From Cyrtodaria siliqua (lineage: Eukaryota > Mollusca > Bivalvia > Adapedonta > Hiatellidae), in assembly GCA_037043455.1 (NCBI GenBank), contig JAWPHD010011238.1:21750-85749 (forward strand): a stretch of DNA of 64,000 bases. The letters run 5' to 3'. A model generated the notes under the pieces. It saw only the letters and a list, made by a program, of their open reading frames with translations, had not been told where the DNA came from and ran no database searches. Made by a program: the position numbers and the translations under genes. This document shows, one piece after another, positions 11,861 to 23,716 of this stretch; positions within the stretch are counted from its first letter, which is position 1; every line of letters begins with the position of its first letter.

Positions 11861-12100
11861 TTATACGAAAACGTATTTCAGTTCTGCCAAATCGTCAAAC
11901 GTACCGGAAACTGAAGTCTGACTCTGAGGTGTTGCATTCCCTTCAAAGACATACACAGCATTTTCAGTAGGTTGTTGTGTGGTTGGCTCAACTGATGTCT
12001 TTAAGCAGTGGAGCAATTTGGCCATGTCAGTTCTAACTGAATTGCCATCAGCTGTTGCAAGGGACCATGTTACTGAGCCTAGAGGATAGCCTAGAGGATA
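11861..12100 (-). pseudogene. Unidentified coding remnant with a WSLATADG motif
   Basis: An open stretch of about 79 codons on the minus strand begins YPLGYPLGSVTWSLATADG and includes VRTDMAKLLH, YVFEGNATPQSQ and FDDLAELKYVF before a TAA at 11863-11861. The pattern (W.LA..DG...KTDKA.LLH) is familiar from uncharacterised, multi-copy invertebrate proteins, but I cannot name a domain or function. An upstream in-frame stop and the absence of a start codon make it a fragment. It may belong with the similar-quality remnant at 12182-12774. Confidence 0.4.
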
Positions 12101-12181
12101 GCGTCAACTTAAGATCTATCTTATGCCTGATTAATAATAGAACCAATTAACCAAATATAGTGTTATCTGCTTTGATCTAAA

Positions 12182-12774
12182 TCAGTTTTTTATTTGATTA
12201 AGTTTCTTGGGCACTTCAGTTGATGAAAACGTCTACAGTTTGGATCTCTTGATTGGATTGGATCGTGAAATAGGATCGGGTCGGCGTGTTATTAACAAGT
12301 CATTGACATACAATTTCATGGACTTCTCAGCCTGATGCTGTAATAGATCATCAACAACATCTCTCTATTCTGGAACACCAGACGATCGGCAGTAAAACTC
12401 GTAGTAATTGATATCAACTCGGAATGGGTTTGTGAAACCAATGTTAGATTTCGTGGCTCTTCTCAAGCCTTCTCACTGTTCTTTGTATGGGATTGATGCA
12501 CATTTTTGCGCAAAGAAATAACTTCTGGTGCCATAGTTGCCATCTTGATAGTGGCCTCTACCAGCTTTGCTCTACATTTTACAATGGTAGTACCGGTATA
12601 CTGCATAATTTCGACTGAATCCAATGATGCTACCCTAGAAATCTGCATGTCAACTAATAGCGAGCTCTCCGTAACAAGAGAAAGGAACATGGGGTTCAGC
12701 ACCACTCCTCCCAATTTTCTGAGAGGGGATGGAACAGGGTATGCCCACCACCACCCCAATATTTTGCAAAACAT
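12182..12774 (-). pseudogene. Unidentified coding remnant, frameshifted
   Basis: On the minus strand a 103-codon frame (12774-12463) has unusually balanced composition for this window (SLVTESSLLVDMQISRVASL, then MQYTGTTIVKCRAKLVEATI). It ends at a TGA, but a shifted frame continues it (IGFTNPFRVDINYYEFYCRS, then DVVDDLLQHQAEKSMKLYV, then NDLLITRRPDPISRSNP) with two further in-frame stops before 12182. Protein-like codon choice over nearly 200 codons, broken by one frameshift and stops, is the signature of a pseudogene. The product is unrecognised. The opposite-strand frame at 12506-12817 is a shadow. Confidence 0.45.
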
Positions 12775-12964
12775 GATGTTGATCTCCCAAAAATGTGTTT
12801 GTGTCCTGAAATGTTAGTCACAGGACAAAAAATAGCACAATTAACATAGGAAAGTTGCTATTTAATTTATTCAAATGTCTTGACAAACAAAAGGAAAACA
12901 CAACAAAGCAAAAAACACACACAAAACACGCTATCAAATACTTTAAATGTTAAGTTGACCCACC

Positions 12965-13020
12965 CTCTCCAATATCTGTGACTATAAAATAGATTTTTTA
13001 TAGTCAGTATTATTGGAGAG
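12965..13020. repeat. Imperfect hairpin, ~25-bp arms
   Basis: CTCTCCAATA...GACTATAAAA is followed closely by TTTTTATAGTC...TATTGGAGAG, an inverted repeat with a few mismatches and an almost absent loop. It could be the remains of a small fold-back element. Confidence 0.7.
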
Positions 13021-13507
13021 CACTGTAATAACAACACATAAAATATTTTTTAAACTTTAATAGATTTGGCAAATATCGGGCGTGGCATGGATTGATAAAC
13101 AAGCCCCAATCATGGGGCTTAACAATTGGGCTGCCGGTAAGCACACAAGACCATTATGGCAAGCTCTTACAGTAGAAAGCATTAAGCAATAAAGCAAATT
13201 GAATATTACAATATTAAGGACATAAATACATGTGCACCAAATTAAATGTTCATTGTGAAAGCAATTTTTCTGATAAGCATTTAAGCAAGTGTTGAAAGCA
13301 CGGTTGATATTCAAGCATAATTACAAGTGCACCGAATTCAATCAATTCAAATGTTTTTTAGCAATTCGTACGGACAGCAAATTTGTATATAATTTATGTT
13401 TAGATTACAATTCAGTCTCTGGGTATACAGGAGCTGAATAAATTTAAACTGAAACTTATATGTCCTTCCTTTCACACCTTCGCTGCCCGCCATATGGATG
13501 GGCGCCC
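13021..13507. other. Spacer, nothing recognised
   Basis: No feature could be supported; minus-strand frames here (13057-13314) are A+T-driven and lack motifs. Confidence 0.35.
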
Positions 13508-13531
13508 GGACACTCCCATCATGGAGTGTCC
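13508..13531. repeat. Perfect 9-bp-arm hairpin
   Basis: GGACACTCC and GGAGTGTCC flank CATCAT. It lies just 3' of the SGNH-hydrolase remnant when read on the minus strand and could fold in RNA or mark an element end. Confidence 0.7.
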
Positions 13532-13662
13532 AGGCTCCCATCCACCGCCAAAAACAGAGGAAACATTTATTTTGGCAGCAGCGAAGAGTGCGAATCAAAA
13601 GCAAAATACCCGAATGCCTCGCCCAAAACAGAAACGGTGCCAAAAAAGTATATATTTCCTTA

Positions 13663-14060
13663 TCACTGCCCACTTTTAATGAAACATTCAAATCCAGCCG
13701 GAAACTGGTTAAGAAACAAGTTGTTCCCCACATTTGATAAATGAACACCATCCGGTTCAAGACAGGTATCATCAGCCTGAATGTATTCGTGTAGCAGATA
13801 ATGGCCCCCATTATCTATTATCGCCGTAGCAGCATAACTGTTTAGTCTCTTTCTGGCCCTTTCCATTGCAAAAGGGTAGTTAGGCTAACGCCATGAAAGC
13901 CTAGGAAGTATTTGAGACCAAATAACGACCACATTATGTAAATTGACCCTAAAAACTCGGTCAGAAGCTTATCATGCTTTCTAAGAACCTTTAATGGGTA
14001 TTTCTCTAAATCAGTTCCCCAGGATCACAAGAGTTGATGCATCAGACATTGACAAAATAA
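13663..14060 (-). pseudogene. SGNH-hydrolase-like domain, C-terminal remnant
   Basis: Minus-strand 13866-13663 encodes a 67-codon frame with RKRLN.YA, NGGHYLLHEYI, PDGVHLSNVGNNLFLNQ and FIKSGQ. This is the end of an SGNH/GDSL-type hydrolase block carrying the DGVHLS..G catalytic Asp-His motif. Upstream, after an in-frame stop, the same frame reads VVVIWSQILPRLSWR (13935-13890), another conserved block, and a degraded ILVI-like strand lies near 14050. In invertebrates and fish this domain occurs as a multi-copy protein and has been reported inside Ngaro/DIRS-type tyrosine-recombinase retrotransposons, so a mobile-element origin is likely. No recombinase or RT is visible nearby. The N-terminal catalytic Ser block is not visible. 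Confidence 0.7.
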
Positions 14061-14699
14061 ATAAATGTCAGAAAAATATCCAGTTTGTAAAGGCTGGAGG
14101 AAGATTGTAACCTTTAATGTGTGGCGTCAAACACAAATTGACTGTTAAACGTTTCGAAGCTGTCATAAATTAGCATCAGAAATATAAATAATATGAAGTG
14201 TAACATGTACATGCTACTCAATTTCAGACCTTGAACATTGAATGATTTCTGATGAAGCATGTATCCTTTCCTCCTGTTTCGTGTGCAACTGTTAATTTAT
14301 TTCAGTCAGCAAACAACTGATATACATTTGTCTGTATATAATATGCATATTTACCCAATTGTATTAACTTTGGCCCCCTTGATAATCAAGTTTATGTCTA
14401 TTGTGAACAGGTCTTTAACTGCATTTTTACCTTTAACCTACGATCGGTTCTTAGACTGTTGTATCAATCATGATCATCAGAGGCCGAAGTAATTGATGAA
14501 CAGTTAGTCAATCAATCGGTACATGCCTGTGTACAAGCCATATATAGTAACTCTCAATTGATGTCAGTGCTCCACTGTTTTATCAGCCACACTAGAAATA
14601 CCAAGTATTTGCATAACGATCTATAACTATCTAAAAGCTAATCCATCCAAACACTCCGACAAAATAGACGAAGAACATGTATCCTTTTCAAGTAAATTC
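14061..14699. other. Spacer, nothing recognised
   Basis: A+T-rich DNA without convincing features on either strand. Confidence 0.35.
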
Positions 14700-15080
14700 A
14701 TGGTTCGACATTAACAGTTGTCCCCTTGTCCTCTGCCATGTAGATTCGACTGAGGACAAATTAATTGTCCCAGGTGACCTGTCCTACGGACAACTAAATT
14801 TTTTAACAAGAAATGAATTTTACATCTTTAAAACTTGTGGCTGAAAAAATGTCAATACATTGGCAAGCACATTGTAAATGACAAACAAAAAACATCTTGT
14901 TGTCATTGGTGGAATGCAACTGAAGGAATGTAAGGTCACTTTCGTGATTGAACTTGTTTGTTGTATCACTTTAACATGAAGTGCGGCAACAAGTAAATTT
15001 GACTGGGGACAAGTAAATGGTGTAAGTTACTTGTCCTATGGAGTAGTTGCTGAACAAAGTTAATTTCAAACCCTGAAATT
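14700..15080. repeat. Small repeat with GGACAA/TTGTCC ends
   Basis: Both ends carry paired GGACAA and TTGTCC motifs: GACTGAGGACAAATTAATTGTCC near 14745-14775 and GACTGGGGACAAGTAAAT...TTACTTGTCC near 14995-15040. The mirrored arrangement around about 250 bp of A+T-rich DNA suggests a small non-autonomous element. Boundaries are approximate. Confidence 0.4.
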
Positions 15081-17479
15081 AGCCCACATTTATAAGGTTA
15101 GCCACAACACTATGTAAACTCTTTTTAACTAATACATAAAGGTGATGTCATCGTGATTTAATGCTGACTATTGGAATGACATTTACTTCATTTATCACCT
15201 TCCTGTATGACAACCTAAGATGAGGTTGTTGAATTGGATGAAGTGTTATTAAAATACCATTTGCAACCTGCCCAGGTTCTATTGTCCATATACCGTTTGG
15301 ACGCCCTGTTGTGTATATGTCTATGACTATTGGCTATAAACCCGAGAGCTACACATACACATTGCAGTGTGGAACCCTGCAGAGAAGGATATTTTGAATA
15401 GAACACAGCATAGATAGAAGTGGTTTTATAATTTGGCGACCATGCACAGAATTGGTTTAAAGTGCTATGTATTGAATAGAGACAAGCGGAAAGGAACAGC
15501 TAACTAAACTTCAAAGAACCGCTGGCAAAACAACCTGGTGCAGGATAAATAAAACATCATCCCGTTGCAGGATAAATAAAACCTCATCGATCAAAAGGAA
15601 TAGCCCTAAACTAAACCAATGATCAAATAGAATAGCCTTAAAATAAGGCATTATGACAAGAATGTAACTTCTTTCCAGGTCTTGAATATGTACACCACTG
15701 ATAAGGCACTGTCGATGTATTAAATATGAAAGTATTAAAGAACTGTAGGGATATATTCCCCAAACTCCACACGAAAAAGTTTCGAAATGCACCATGTGTT
15801 GAAAAGCTGATGGGTGGCGTAGGCTTATCTTGTATAACAGGTAAAAAGTGGAACTTTACATACAATACCAACACTGGAGGACTCTATGACCTGTTCCACA
15901 CATTGCATCCGATACAGACATAGGAACTTTTGACCGGTCTTAAGTGAACTTGATGGTTACACAAACTGAAATATAAGGCAAAATGTTCGAGAGAATGAAA
16001 CAAAATAAATCTTGAAAGAAGTGATAGAGATCCAATCATAATTAAGCAGCAACAGCAACAGCATCCGTATATAAACAACTGTAATGAAAACATCATTGTA
16101 CGCAAACTGAATAAATGTAAAGCTGATCGCTAGACGAAAAGCATTGGATGTTTTATAAACAGTCAATTGAGAAGAAAGGCAATGGAGGCATGAATTGATT
16201 TTAAACTGTTAAACAGTATTAATTCAAATGAAAATAATGCCATATCCAACACAATGCTTGAGCACTATCATAGACGCACGCCCAGACAGTATGACGTCAC
16301 CTACCGCTCCGGGTCATGAATATGTATTGCCTCCATTGTCAGACCAACAACTGTTATTAGCAGCAACAGTCAACAGCAGCAAGTTAAAATTAGCTGAGAT
16401 CAACAAACTGTTGAGATATACTTATCCGCAGTAAGAAAACATATTGCATAAATACTCCAATTACATGGTTAGCATCATAAAACACGATTTCACCAACAGC
16501 CTTTGGGTTAAATAATAGCAGCAGAAGCTGAAAACATAGTGCACAACAACGATGATGATAACAACAGGCTAACATTATGGCTTGATCAACATTTCTCCAT
16601 CAACTAGATGGTGTTCAACAAATTATTCTTATATAAATGGTTTTCATAATAGTTCTTAAATAATATTTGCAGTAGATATGGACATCATCCGCATAATGAC
16701 AACATAACAATATTTAGCTCTGCCTTGAGTCGAATAATCATATTTTTCTAATGTGACTCACAGTTATTTACAGTTTTAATTGCATCTCGAATGACTCAAT
16801 AATTATTATTATTATTGTTTTCATTGTTTTTGCAAATTGATTCACTGAGTTGAAAATATAGTCTAACTACGGTCATTACAAACAGGATATTGTTTACTTT
16901 GATACCATTTTCAATTTCCTAGTGTGAACTGTTTGCAGTAACAATGAGTTAATGTAACAATGAAAAGTTGTGAACAATCTACAGCCATACATCACCCAAC
17001 AACTTGCCATTTGCATTTGCAGACGCCTGGTGGAAAAATGATAATATGATAATGTTTGGTGATTTTTGCATTATCTACGACAACAGCATTATAACGTTTA
17101 TAAAAACGAATCCTGTTTCCCGGAGGCAGTGCAACATCTGTTCCTCTAGCTGACTAACGTCTTGTGTACGGCCTTTTCTGCAACCAATCGAGCCACTCAA
17201 CGATCTGTGACGTCACTGACTAACTGAACGCACACCCTTTGGATCTGCTGGGAGGCAACCGCTGACCTTTGCAGGTGGGATCATCAACCACGTTACCGGC
17301 AGAGAAATAACCATCGAACTGGCTCGCTTTCCACGACGCATAATCCAGTGTGATTATGAAAACAAAAACGACGTACAATGTATAAACCGAGCACAAATGA
17401 GTATAAATGGAGTACAAATGAAAATAAAATCCTAAATAGTATTACTAACTTATTGTAATAACTGAATGTGCAGTCCTAA
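15081..17479. other. Spacer with weak exon-like ORFs, no gene assigned
   Basis: A 68-codon frame (16228-16434, plus) has protein-like composition (EYVLPPLSDQQLLLAATV then KLKLAEINKLLRYTYPQ). It ends beside a possible donor (CCGCA/GTAAGA at about 16428), so it could be an exon, but no partner exon was found. CAA/CAG-rich phrases occur at 16045-16065 and 16340-16385. A perfect CRE-type octamer TGACGTCA lies at about 17208-17215. Nothing here is strong enough to name. Confidence 0.3.
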
Positions 17480-17705
17480 TGTAGATCTAGTCTATGTTTA
17501 TTTAATTTATTTATTTTTATTTATTTATTTATTTATTTTATTATTTTATGTATTTAATTTTTTTTTTATTTTTTTTTATGTTTATTTTTTTTAATTTTTT
17601 AAAATCTTTTTTTTTGGTTTTATATTATTAGCATTATAAGTATTTTTATTATATTTATTTACTTATTATTATTACCCCACTATTATTATTATTATTATTC
17701 ACAAC
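17480..17705. repeat. A+T-only low-complexity tract (ATTT/ATT repeats)
   Basis: About 225 bp of nearly pure A and T, dominated by TTTA, long T runs and an ATT microsatellite at the 3' end (17680-17699). Confidence 0.9.
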
Positions 17706-19719
17706 ACCCAAAAACTCCCTCAGTCGAAACGCACCCAGTCGCATACACACAATGCCCTAAACATGTAGTCTACCGAGACGCAACGCACAAATACTCCCAT
17801 CCACATCGTTCTAATTTAGCATATATGTAAACAGCTTGACCCATTTACCGCGAACATGAGAGCGCAGTAAATCCCCCGAACTGCATACAGCAGTAAACAG
17901 TTTTAAAAGGGACATTCCATTTTTGAATTCAGGGGAATCAGGTGGATAAGTTACGCCCAAGCCCGCAGAAAACCCCTTTAAACGAACGCTTTAAACACAG
18001 ACAAAGGCAAGAAACGAAGTTACCAATGCCTAGAAACCGTTTCAATTCGACCCCGACAGCCACAACCACACAATATGAGATTAATATTAATCAATGTCTA
18101 CCTAAAGTCCCTGAAAACTTAACTGCGTGAGAAACGATAACGCCACCACACACGGCGGGTGAAACGAATGTTTTTATTTATTAATATCCACGACCTATAT
18201 GAATTATCAGAATAGAAACAAAGAAAGAGACGAAATAAAGCTTATGGTAATACAATTGGAAGAAAGAATTTCGCCGGCGAGAACCACAAAATGGCGCAAA
18301 CATGGTGAAATGGAAAACATTATTTGCATCCACGAACAACGTAAACATCTGTATGACTAAATAGAAACGAATACAACCTAATATATGACAAAATCATGAG
18401 CACCAGAAATATTACAAAATCATAAATCCTGCGAGTCTGATGTTAATAAATTTAAGTTTTTAAATGTAAGCTCAAAGCATATCTTACCTAAAACGCAACA
18501 TGCCGGTGTACATCAACTGATACGCAACTTCTGATTCCATTGGCGTAGCTCTGCCTAGGTATACTTTTCAGATGCATCTGTGTACTTACCTTTATCTTGA
18601 CCTAATACATTCTAACATAACAAAACGGGGGATCATGCTCCCCGACTCCGATAGGATAAATTAACAATGGGGCATAGATGCTGTCATTTGGGCCTAGCAA
18701 CACACCTCAATCCTGTGAGTGATATATGATAATGGTCCATACCTTAATTAACGTTTGAAAGCTCTGGACTGTTTACGTTATAAGGTCACAATACAACTGC
18801 GTAACACTTGGTGAGGCAACCAAACCAAAACTAAGAGAAAGCCAGTATTCGCCATTGTCAAAGACTCATGGTTGTACATCGACCGGATTGCCAATAGGTG
18901 ATTGGACGCAATCAACGATGAAAAAAGTGCAGAGAAAAAAGAACACAGGGGCGTAAACCATTATTGAAGACTATTCAAATAAATTAAATGATAATAGGTA
19001 TAATTCCCCTAACAAACATATGTAGGCATTTTAAGTGAGATCAAGATTTAATAGCAAAATTTAATAGAGATGAGTTGATCCGCCAGTTACTGCAAAAATA
19101 GATTTGTAAATCTAGTACGACCTGCCTCCTCAGTGAGAGAAAGTAAATACAATTCTATGAATGGCGAGATGATTTTTGATATACGCCGTCCTGTCACGGG
19201 ATGCATACTATAAACGTCCATTTGTAAAATATATCAAAAAGCACAAAGGACGTCAAATGAATGAGATTAGAGAAAAGCGAGAAAATTTCAATGAGATTCC
19301 AACACGTCAAACTATTATGTTTACGTGGTATTTGAATTTGCAAAGGCTATCAATCGCGGATGCTGATTCCGGTATACCTTTGTTTTATCTATCTCTTTTA
19401 TCTTTAGTGCATTTTCTTCCTAAGATAAGCTGGATGCCAAGACGCCCTTAATGTCCAAAAAACAATATATATGTTGGCTCTCCATTGTTTTTGTTTGTTT
19501 ATGACTGATTTCTGCTTTAAAGCTACAGAGTCTCTATTTTAATTGGTAATAACCCATGCATATGAATGAGCCACGTGTGAAGTAGTTTCATATCGACGAA
19601 CACCCCAAAAGTAGGTATATAAGCAGAAATCGATGCGTAAAATTTCACATTTTTGATTAGCCTCCGAACAGGTAACATCGATAAATATACAGCTTCAGAA
19701 TATATGTATTAAACAATAG
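17706..19719. other. Spacer, no gene recognised
   Basis: Frames of 62 codons (17942-18130, plus; basic and Pro/Thr-rich) and 91 codons (19176-19451, plus) have no recognisable motif. Neither has supporting splice or promoter structure that I can defend. Confidence 0.35.
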
Positions 19720-19800
19720 TTGCCCGGGACGGGATTTGAACCACAATCTTGCACCTGTAAGTATTGAAGGATGTTCGCTGAATCACTAGACCACTGCTAT
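19720..19800 (-). tRNA. tRNA-like sequence (pseudogene or SINE head)
   Basis: On the minus strand a perfect box B (GGTTCAAATCC, complement of 19732-19742) follows a box A-like TGGTCTAGTGA (complement of 19783-19793) at tRNA-like spacing. The 3' end reads GTCCCGGGCA. The T stem pairs poorly and no matching 5' acceptor strand is visible, so this is not a functional tRNA gene. It is a tRNA pseudogene or the head of a SINE unrelated to the 9.5-kb family. Confidence 0.5.
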
Positions 19801-21659
19801 TTATTGGTATGTTGTAGCATTTGGAACACTAAATAGGTATTACGTAATAACAAGCGCGCACACACAAACTCATCAAGCGCTTAATATCAAGTCGAGATCT
19901 GGTTGTTTTGAGGCGAAGTATTCGTTTCATATTGATAACATACTACACCAGGCTAAATCTACACGTGCGACAAGATGGACTACATATTTATTGATCCATT
20001 TTATTCTTCTTGACATCGACTATAGCAAAAAAGCGGGGGTATTCATCACCGTCAGTGATAGTTCCAGTTTAAATAGTCGGGGCGCTTGTTTGATTGTTCC
20101 CTTGATCAGACAGTATGTAAACAGAATTACTGTATGCCAACAGTTGGGTCACACAATAATAATACAAACTGAATGTTATTTATTCATGTAATATATTTGG
20201 TCATTTACTGTATCGGTCTTGTAGAGTCAACATGAACTTCTTGTTTGTCTTTTGCGTGTTTTGAGGTTTTCTGTGTTCTGTAAAAGTTGCATTTCCTGTT
20301 CGATTATTGTACTTACTTTTATTACGAAATGTAACTGATTCCATTCTCTAAGTATCTTCTTAAGTTATAACATTGATGAGTAGAACGCCACTATCTCCAA
20401 AACGTCTTTAACATAAATGATGAACCATTTCTTTCATACAAATTAGTTCCCTTTGACATTTACATTGATGTTCTGTCTTAAAAAATCGTATATAATTGCA
20501 GAGATCGTATGACAATACAGACAAAGGTTACACCCCTGCATAATACATTTTGAAGTTAATAAGTTGAATACTAAGTATTTTAGAATTGTAATCATTCTTG
20601 ATGCCTTGTACTGTTTAAGTGTAAGAAAGTTCATGTGGAATTTGACAATAATGATACATTAGATATCATGTATATATCATATATTTAGATATTATGATAT
20701 AGTAATCCTATCGCGAGATGACTATCCTTTGATAAAGTTGTAAGTACTATCCTTTGAATAGGTTTACTGTAACTCAGATATTGATAGGTTGAACTCTATG
20801 AATTAATTTCACTGGTCAATCTTCATATTAATATTAATATATTAAATAACAAGTTTTAGTTTTCCAAAAAGCTTCGTTCTAGAGCATTTGTCTTTACATT
20901 TTAAGTTATAAATAGCCAATAGTTGAAGACTAGGAGGCGTGTTATGTGGGATGTTTTGCATGTTATAATAGTTGCATGCGCATATTTCCGCACATATGGG
21001 GAGCAGAATGATGCACTTGTCACGTGATCCAATTTCTCGCACCATGTCATGACATAAAAATTGCAATATCGAAATCTCAATTTAAGATATAATTATCAGT
21101 GCATCTTCAGAACACAATTAAATACTGGATGCAAAAAGTAAAACACTGTATGCATTATTAGATTTTGCATTTAGTGCACAACTATCTATGCAATCGTTCG
21201 CGACTTTTCGGAAAATCCGGAAATACTTGAGCAACAAAGCAGCAGTTAAAACATATTTGCCGAAATGTTTACTAACAATATGTTATTTCTGCTTATTAAT
21301 ATGATAATGGCATATTAACTTAACACAAAATGTCTTACTATTTCCCTGACATTGTCTATAAGTAAGAACTACACTTTGGTGCGTAGTTATACATCAGAGC
21401 CTACTAACATAAGTAAACATATCAAAACGCAAGACCTATTTTATGATGAGTTGACCCATAATATAGGTGAAACAATATATCCGTGAATATGCAACTGCTT
21501 GTACATTTTTAGCATTGTCAAAAATAATTCAAGTAAAACAACCCAATATGCAAGTGTACGTCGTATTAAGGCACCACCGCAGTGCATACTATTTAAATTC
21601 TTAAATTACCTTTATATTTTAAAAGTTGATAAGGGTTACGATAATGAACTTCGCCATTT
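19801..21659. other. Spacer, nothing firm
   Basis: A+T-rich. The stretch 20240-20330 has a faint similarity (CTGTGTT, TTGCATTTCCTGTTCGATTAT) to the extreme 3' end of the RT family seen at 5275-5320 and 55950-56000, and may be a very old tail. No gene recognised. Confidence 0.3.
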
Positions 21660-21890
21660 TTTTTTCGAAATGTATGGTAACGGTAGCCCGTAGTCTTCAA
21701 CACGACTGCAAGCTCTAGAAAAAACGAATACGTTGAGAAACATAGACGCCATAAGAAGTAGATCGGGAACACCCCAATCTAAATCATGGGGATAATCAAC
21801 AATATAGATTTTAGTAATTATTTCGCCATTTTCAAAAGAGAAAAATATCAGGAAAAAAGCGACAGTATCAGAAATGTTAGCTTTGTTGGA
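21660..21890 (-). pseudogene. RT retroelement family, small fragment, copy 3
   Basis: Read on the minus strand, this encodes NKANISDTVAF at 21888-21860, an ENGEIITKIY phrase, VDYPHDLDWGVP, phrases matching the GVY.SQ.IRF.RACSRVEDY block, and finally the GYRYH-type nucleotide string GGGCTACCGTTACCATA. All are collinear with the other copies, with indels shifting frame several times. The 3' tail is not attached. Confidence 0.6.
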
Positions 21891-21900
21891 TAGATATTAT

Positions 21901-23716
21901 TATACACCCGTTTGAAAAAAACGGGACGTATTATGGTATGGGGTTGTCCGTCCTTCCGTTCGTTCGTCCATCAGTCTTTCTGTCTGTCCGTCCATAAACA
22001 ACTATTGCCCTAGATGAGAGGAGTTTTTGGGGCCTTTAGGTCAAAGGTCAAGGTCACCGTGACCTTATATAGAAAAATGCATTCCGGGCGATAACTTCGG
22101 AACCGTAACACTTACACTTATGAAACTTCACAGGTACATTGCTCTAGGTAAGAGGCGAATCTCTGTCGTTTTTGGGTCAGTGGTCAAAGATCAAGGTCAC
22201 TGTGACCTTATATAGAAAAAACATTCCAGACGAAAACTTTGAAACCATAACACCTACACTCATGAAATTTCAAAGGTGCATTGCACTAGATGAGTGGAGG
22301 ATCCCGGTTGTTATTGGGGTAAGTAGGTCTAAGGTCAAGGTCCCCATGACCTTATACAGAAAAAGGCATTTCGGACGACAACTTCGAAACCATAACACCT
22401 ACACTTTGAAACTTCATAGGTACATTGCCCTAGGTCAGTGGAGGATCTGTATTGCTTTTGGGGTCAGTAGGTCAAAGGTAAAGGTCACCATGACCATACA
22501 TGGAAATACGAATTCCGGACCGTAACATCGAAACCGTTACACCTGCACTCATGAAACTTAAAGGTACATTGTCACAGGTGTTATATGTAAATACGCATTC
22601 TGGATGGTAACTTCGAAACCATTAAACCTACACTCATGAAACGTTATAGGTACATTGCCCTAGGTGTGATGAAGACATCTGTTGTTTTTGGGGGTCAGTA
22701 GGTCAAAGGTCAAGGTCGCTATGTCATTATATGTAATAAACATTTTGGGCTTTAATTTAAAAACCATAACACCTACACTCATGAAACCTTATTGATGCAT
22801 TGCCCTAGGTGAGAGAAGGATCCCTATTTTTTTGGGGGGTAAGTAGGTCAAAGGTCGAGGTCATCATGACCTTTATGGAAATACAGATTCCAGACGATAA
22901 CTCTTAAACCATAATACCTACACTCATGAAACTTCATTGTCTCATTGTTCCAGGTAAGCGGAGAATCCCTATTGTTTTTTGGGTCAGTAGGTCAAAGGTC
23001 AAGGTCACGGCCCTTATATGGAAATATGCATTCTGGATGATAACTTAAAAACCTTTACACCTACACTCATGCAACTTCAAAGATACATTGCCTTTGATAG
23101 GAGGAGGATTTTTATTGCTTTTGGGGTTAATCAGTCAGAGGTCAAAGTTTCCATGACTTTATATCAAAATACTCAGTCTAGAAGATAAAACCATAACACC
23201 TACACTCATGAAACATCATAAGTACATTGCCCTAAGTGAGAGAAGGAACCAATTGGTTTTGGAGTCAGTAGGTCAAAGGTAAGGTCACCATGACCTTATA
23301 TGGAAATATACATTCTGAAATGTAACACATACTCATGAAACTTCATAAGTACATTGCCCTAGGTTAAGATCCAATTATTTTTTGTAGTCAGTATGTCATA
23401 GGTGAAGATCATTACGACCTTATACGGAAATTCTGAATGATGACTTTGAAATTATAACACCTACACTTATGAAACTTCATTGATATTTTGCCCTAGGTGA
23501 GAAGAGGAACCCTATTAATGTTGGGGTCAATAGTTCAAGAAGGTCACCTTCATTTTATATGGAAATTCACATTTTGCTGAAAAACTTTTTCACTCTTGAA
23601 ACTTCACAAGGATAGAATTGAGAGAGGCTAGAATACACGAACAGCAAAACATAGCATAGAAATCAGCATAGAAATCAGAAGCAGGCCGGACGACCGCTAA
23701 TCAAACCGGTGTAAAT
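21901..23716. mobile_element. Element built from ~11 tandem ~144-bp units with AGGTCA clusters
   Basis: Unit landmarks AGGTCAAAGGTCAAGGTCA recur at about 22038, 22181, 22324, 22469, 22700, 22845, 22989, 23133, 23270, 23392 and 23530, a period of 143-145 bp with decay at the 3' end. Each unit continues TGACCTTATATGGAAATA, CATTC.GGA.GATAACTT.GAAACC, ACACCTACACTCATGAAACTT, and GGTACATTGCCCTAGGTGAG. The array is bounded by 13-bp imperfect terminal inverted repeats (21903-21915 TACACCCGTTTGA; 23701-23713 TCAAACCGGTGTA, 12/13), and a CCGTCC-rich leader lies at about 21955-21995. This is the architecture of a non-autonomous DNA element carrying a central satellite. No transposase is present. Confidence 0.75.
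22038..23296. promoter_or_regulatory. Cluster of nuclear-receptor-type half-sites (DR1 and IR3)
   Basis: Perfect IR3 palindromes of the oestrogen-response-element form (GGTCANNNTGACC) lie at 22051-22065, 22194-22208, 22482-22496, 22858-22872 and 23282-23296. Perfect DR1 sites (AGGTCA-A-AGGTCA) lie at 22038-22050, 22700-22712 and 22989-23001. In the best unit (22038-22065) a DR1, an abutting third half-site and an IR3 follow each other without gaps. Motif matches are certain; binding or regulatory activity is inference. Confidence 0.5.

Noticed and set aside
12506..12817. 103-codon plus-strand frame with a hydrophobic segment
   Set aside because: It is the antisense shadow of the minus-strand coding remnant at 12463-12774, which has better protein-like composition and continues in shifted frames.
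17208..17215. Perfect CRE octamer TGACGTCA
   Set aside because: Kept only as a note: a single 8-mer in 64 kb is expected by chance and no promoter or exon is adjacent.
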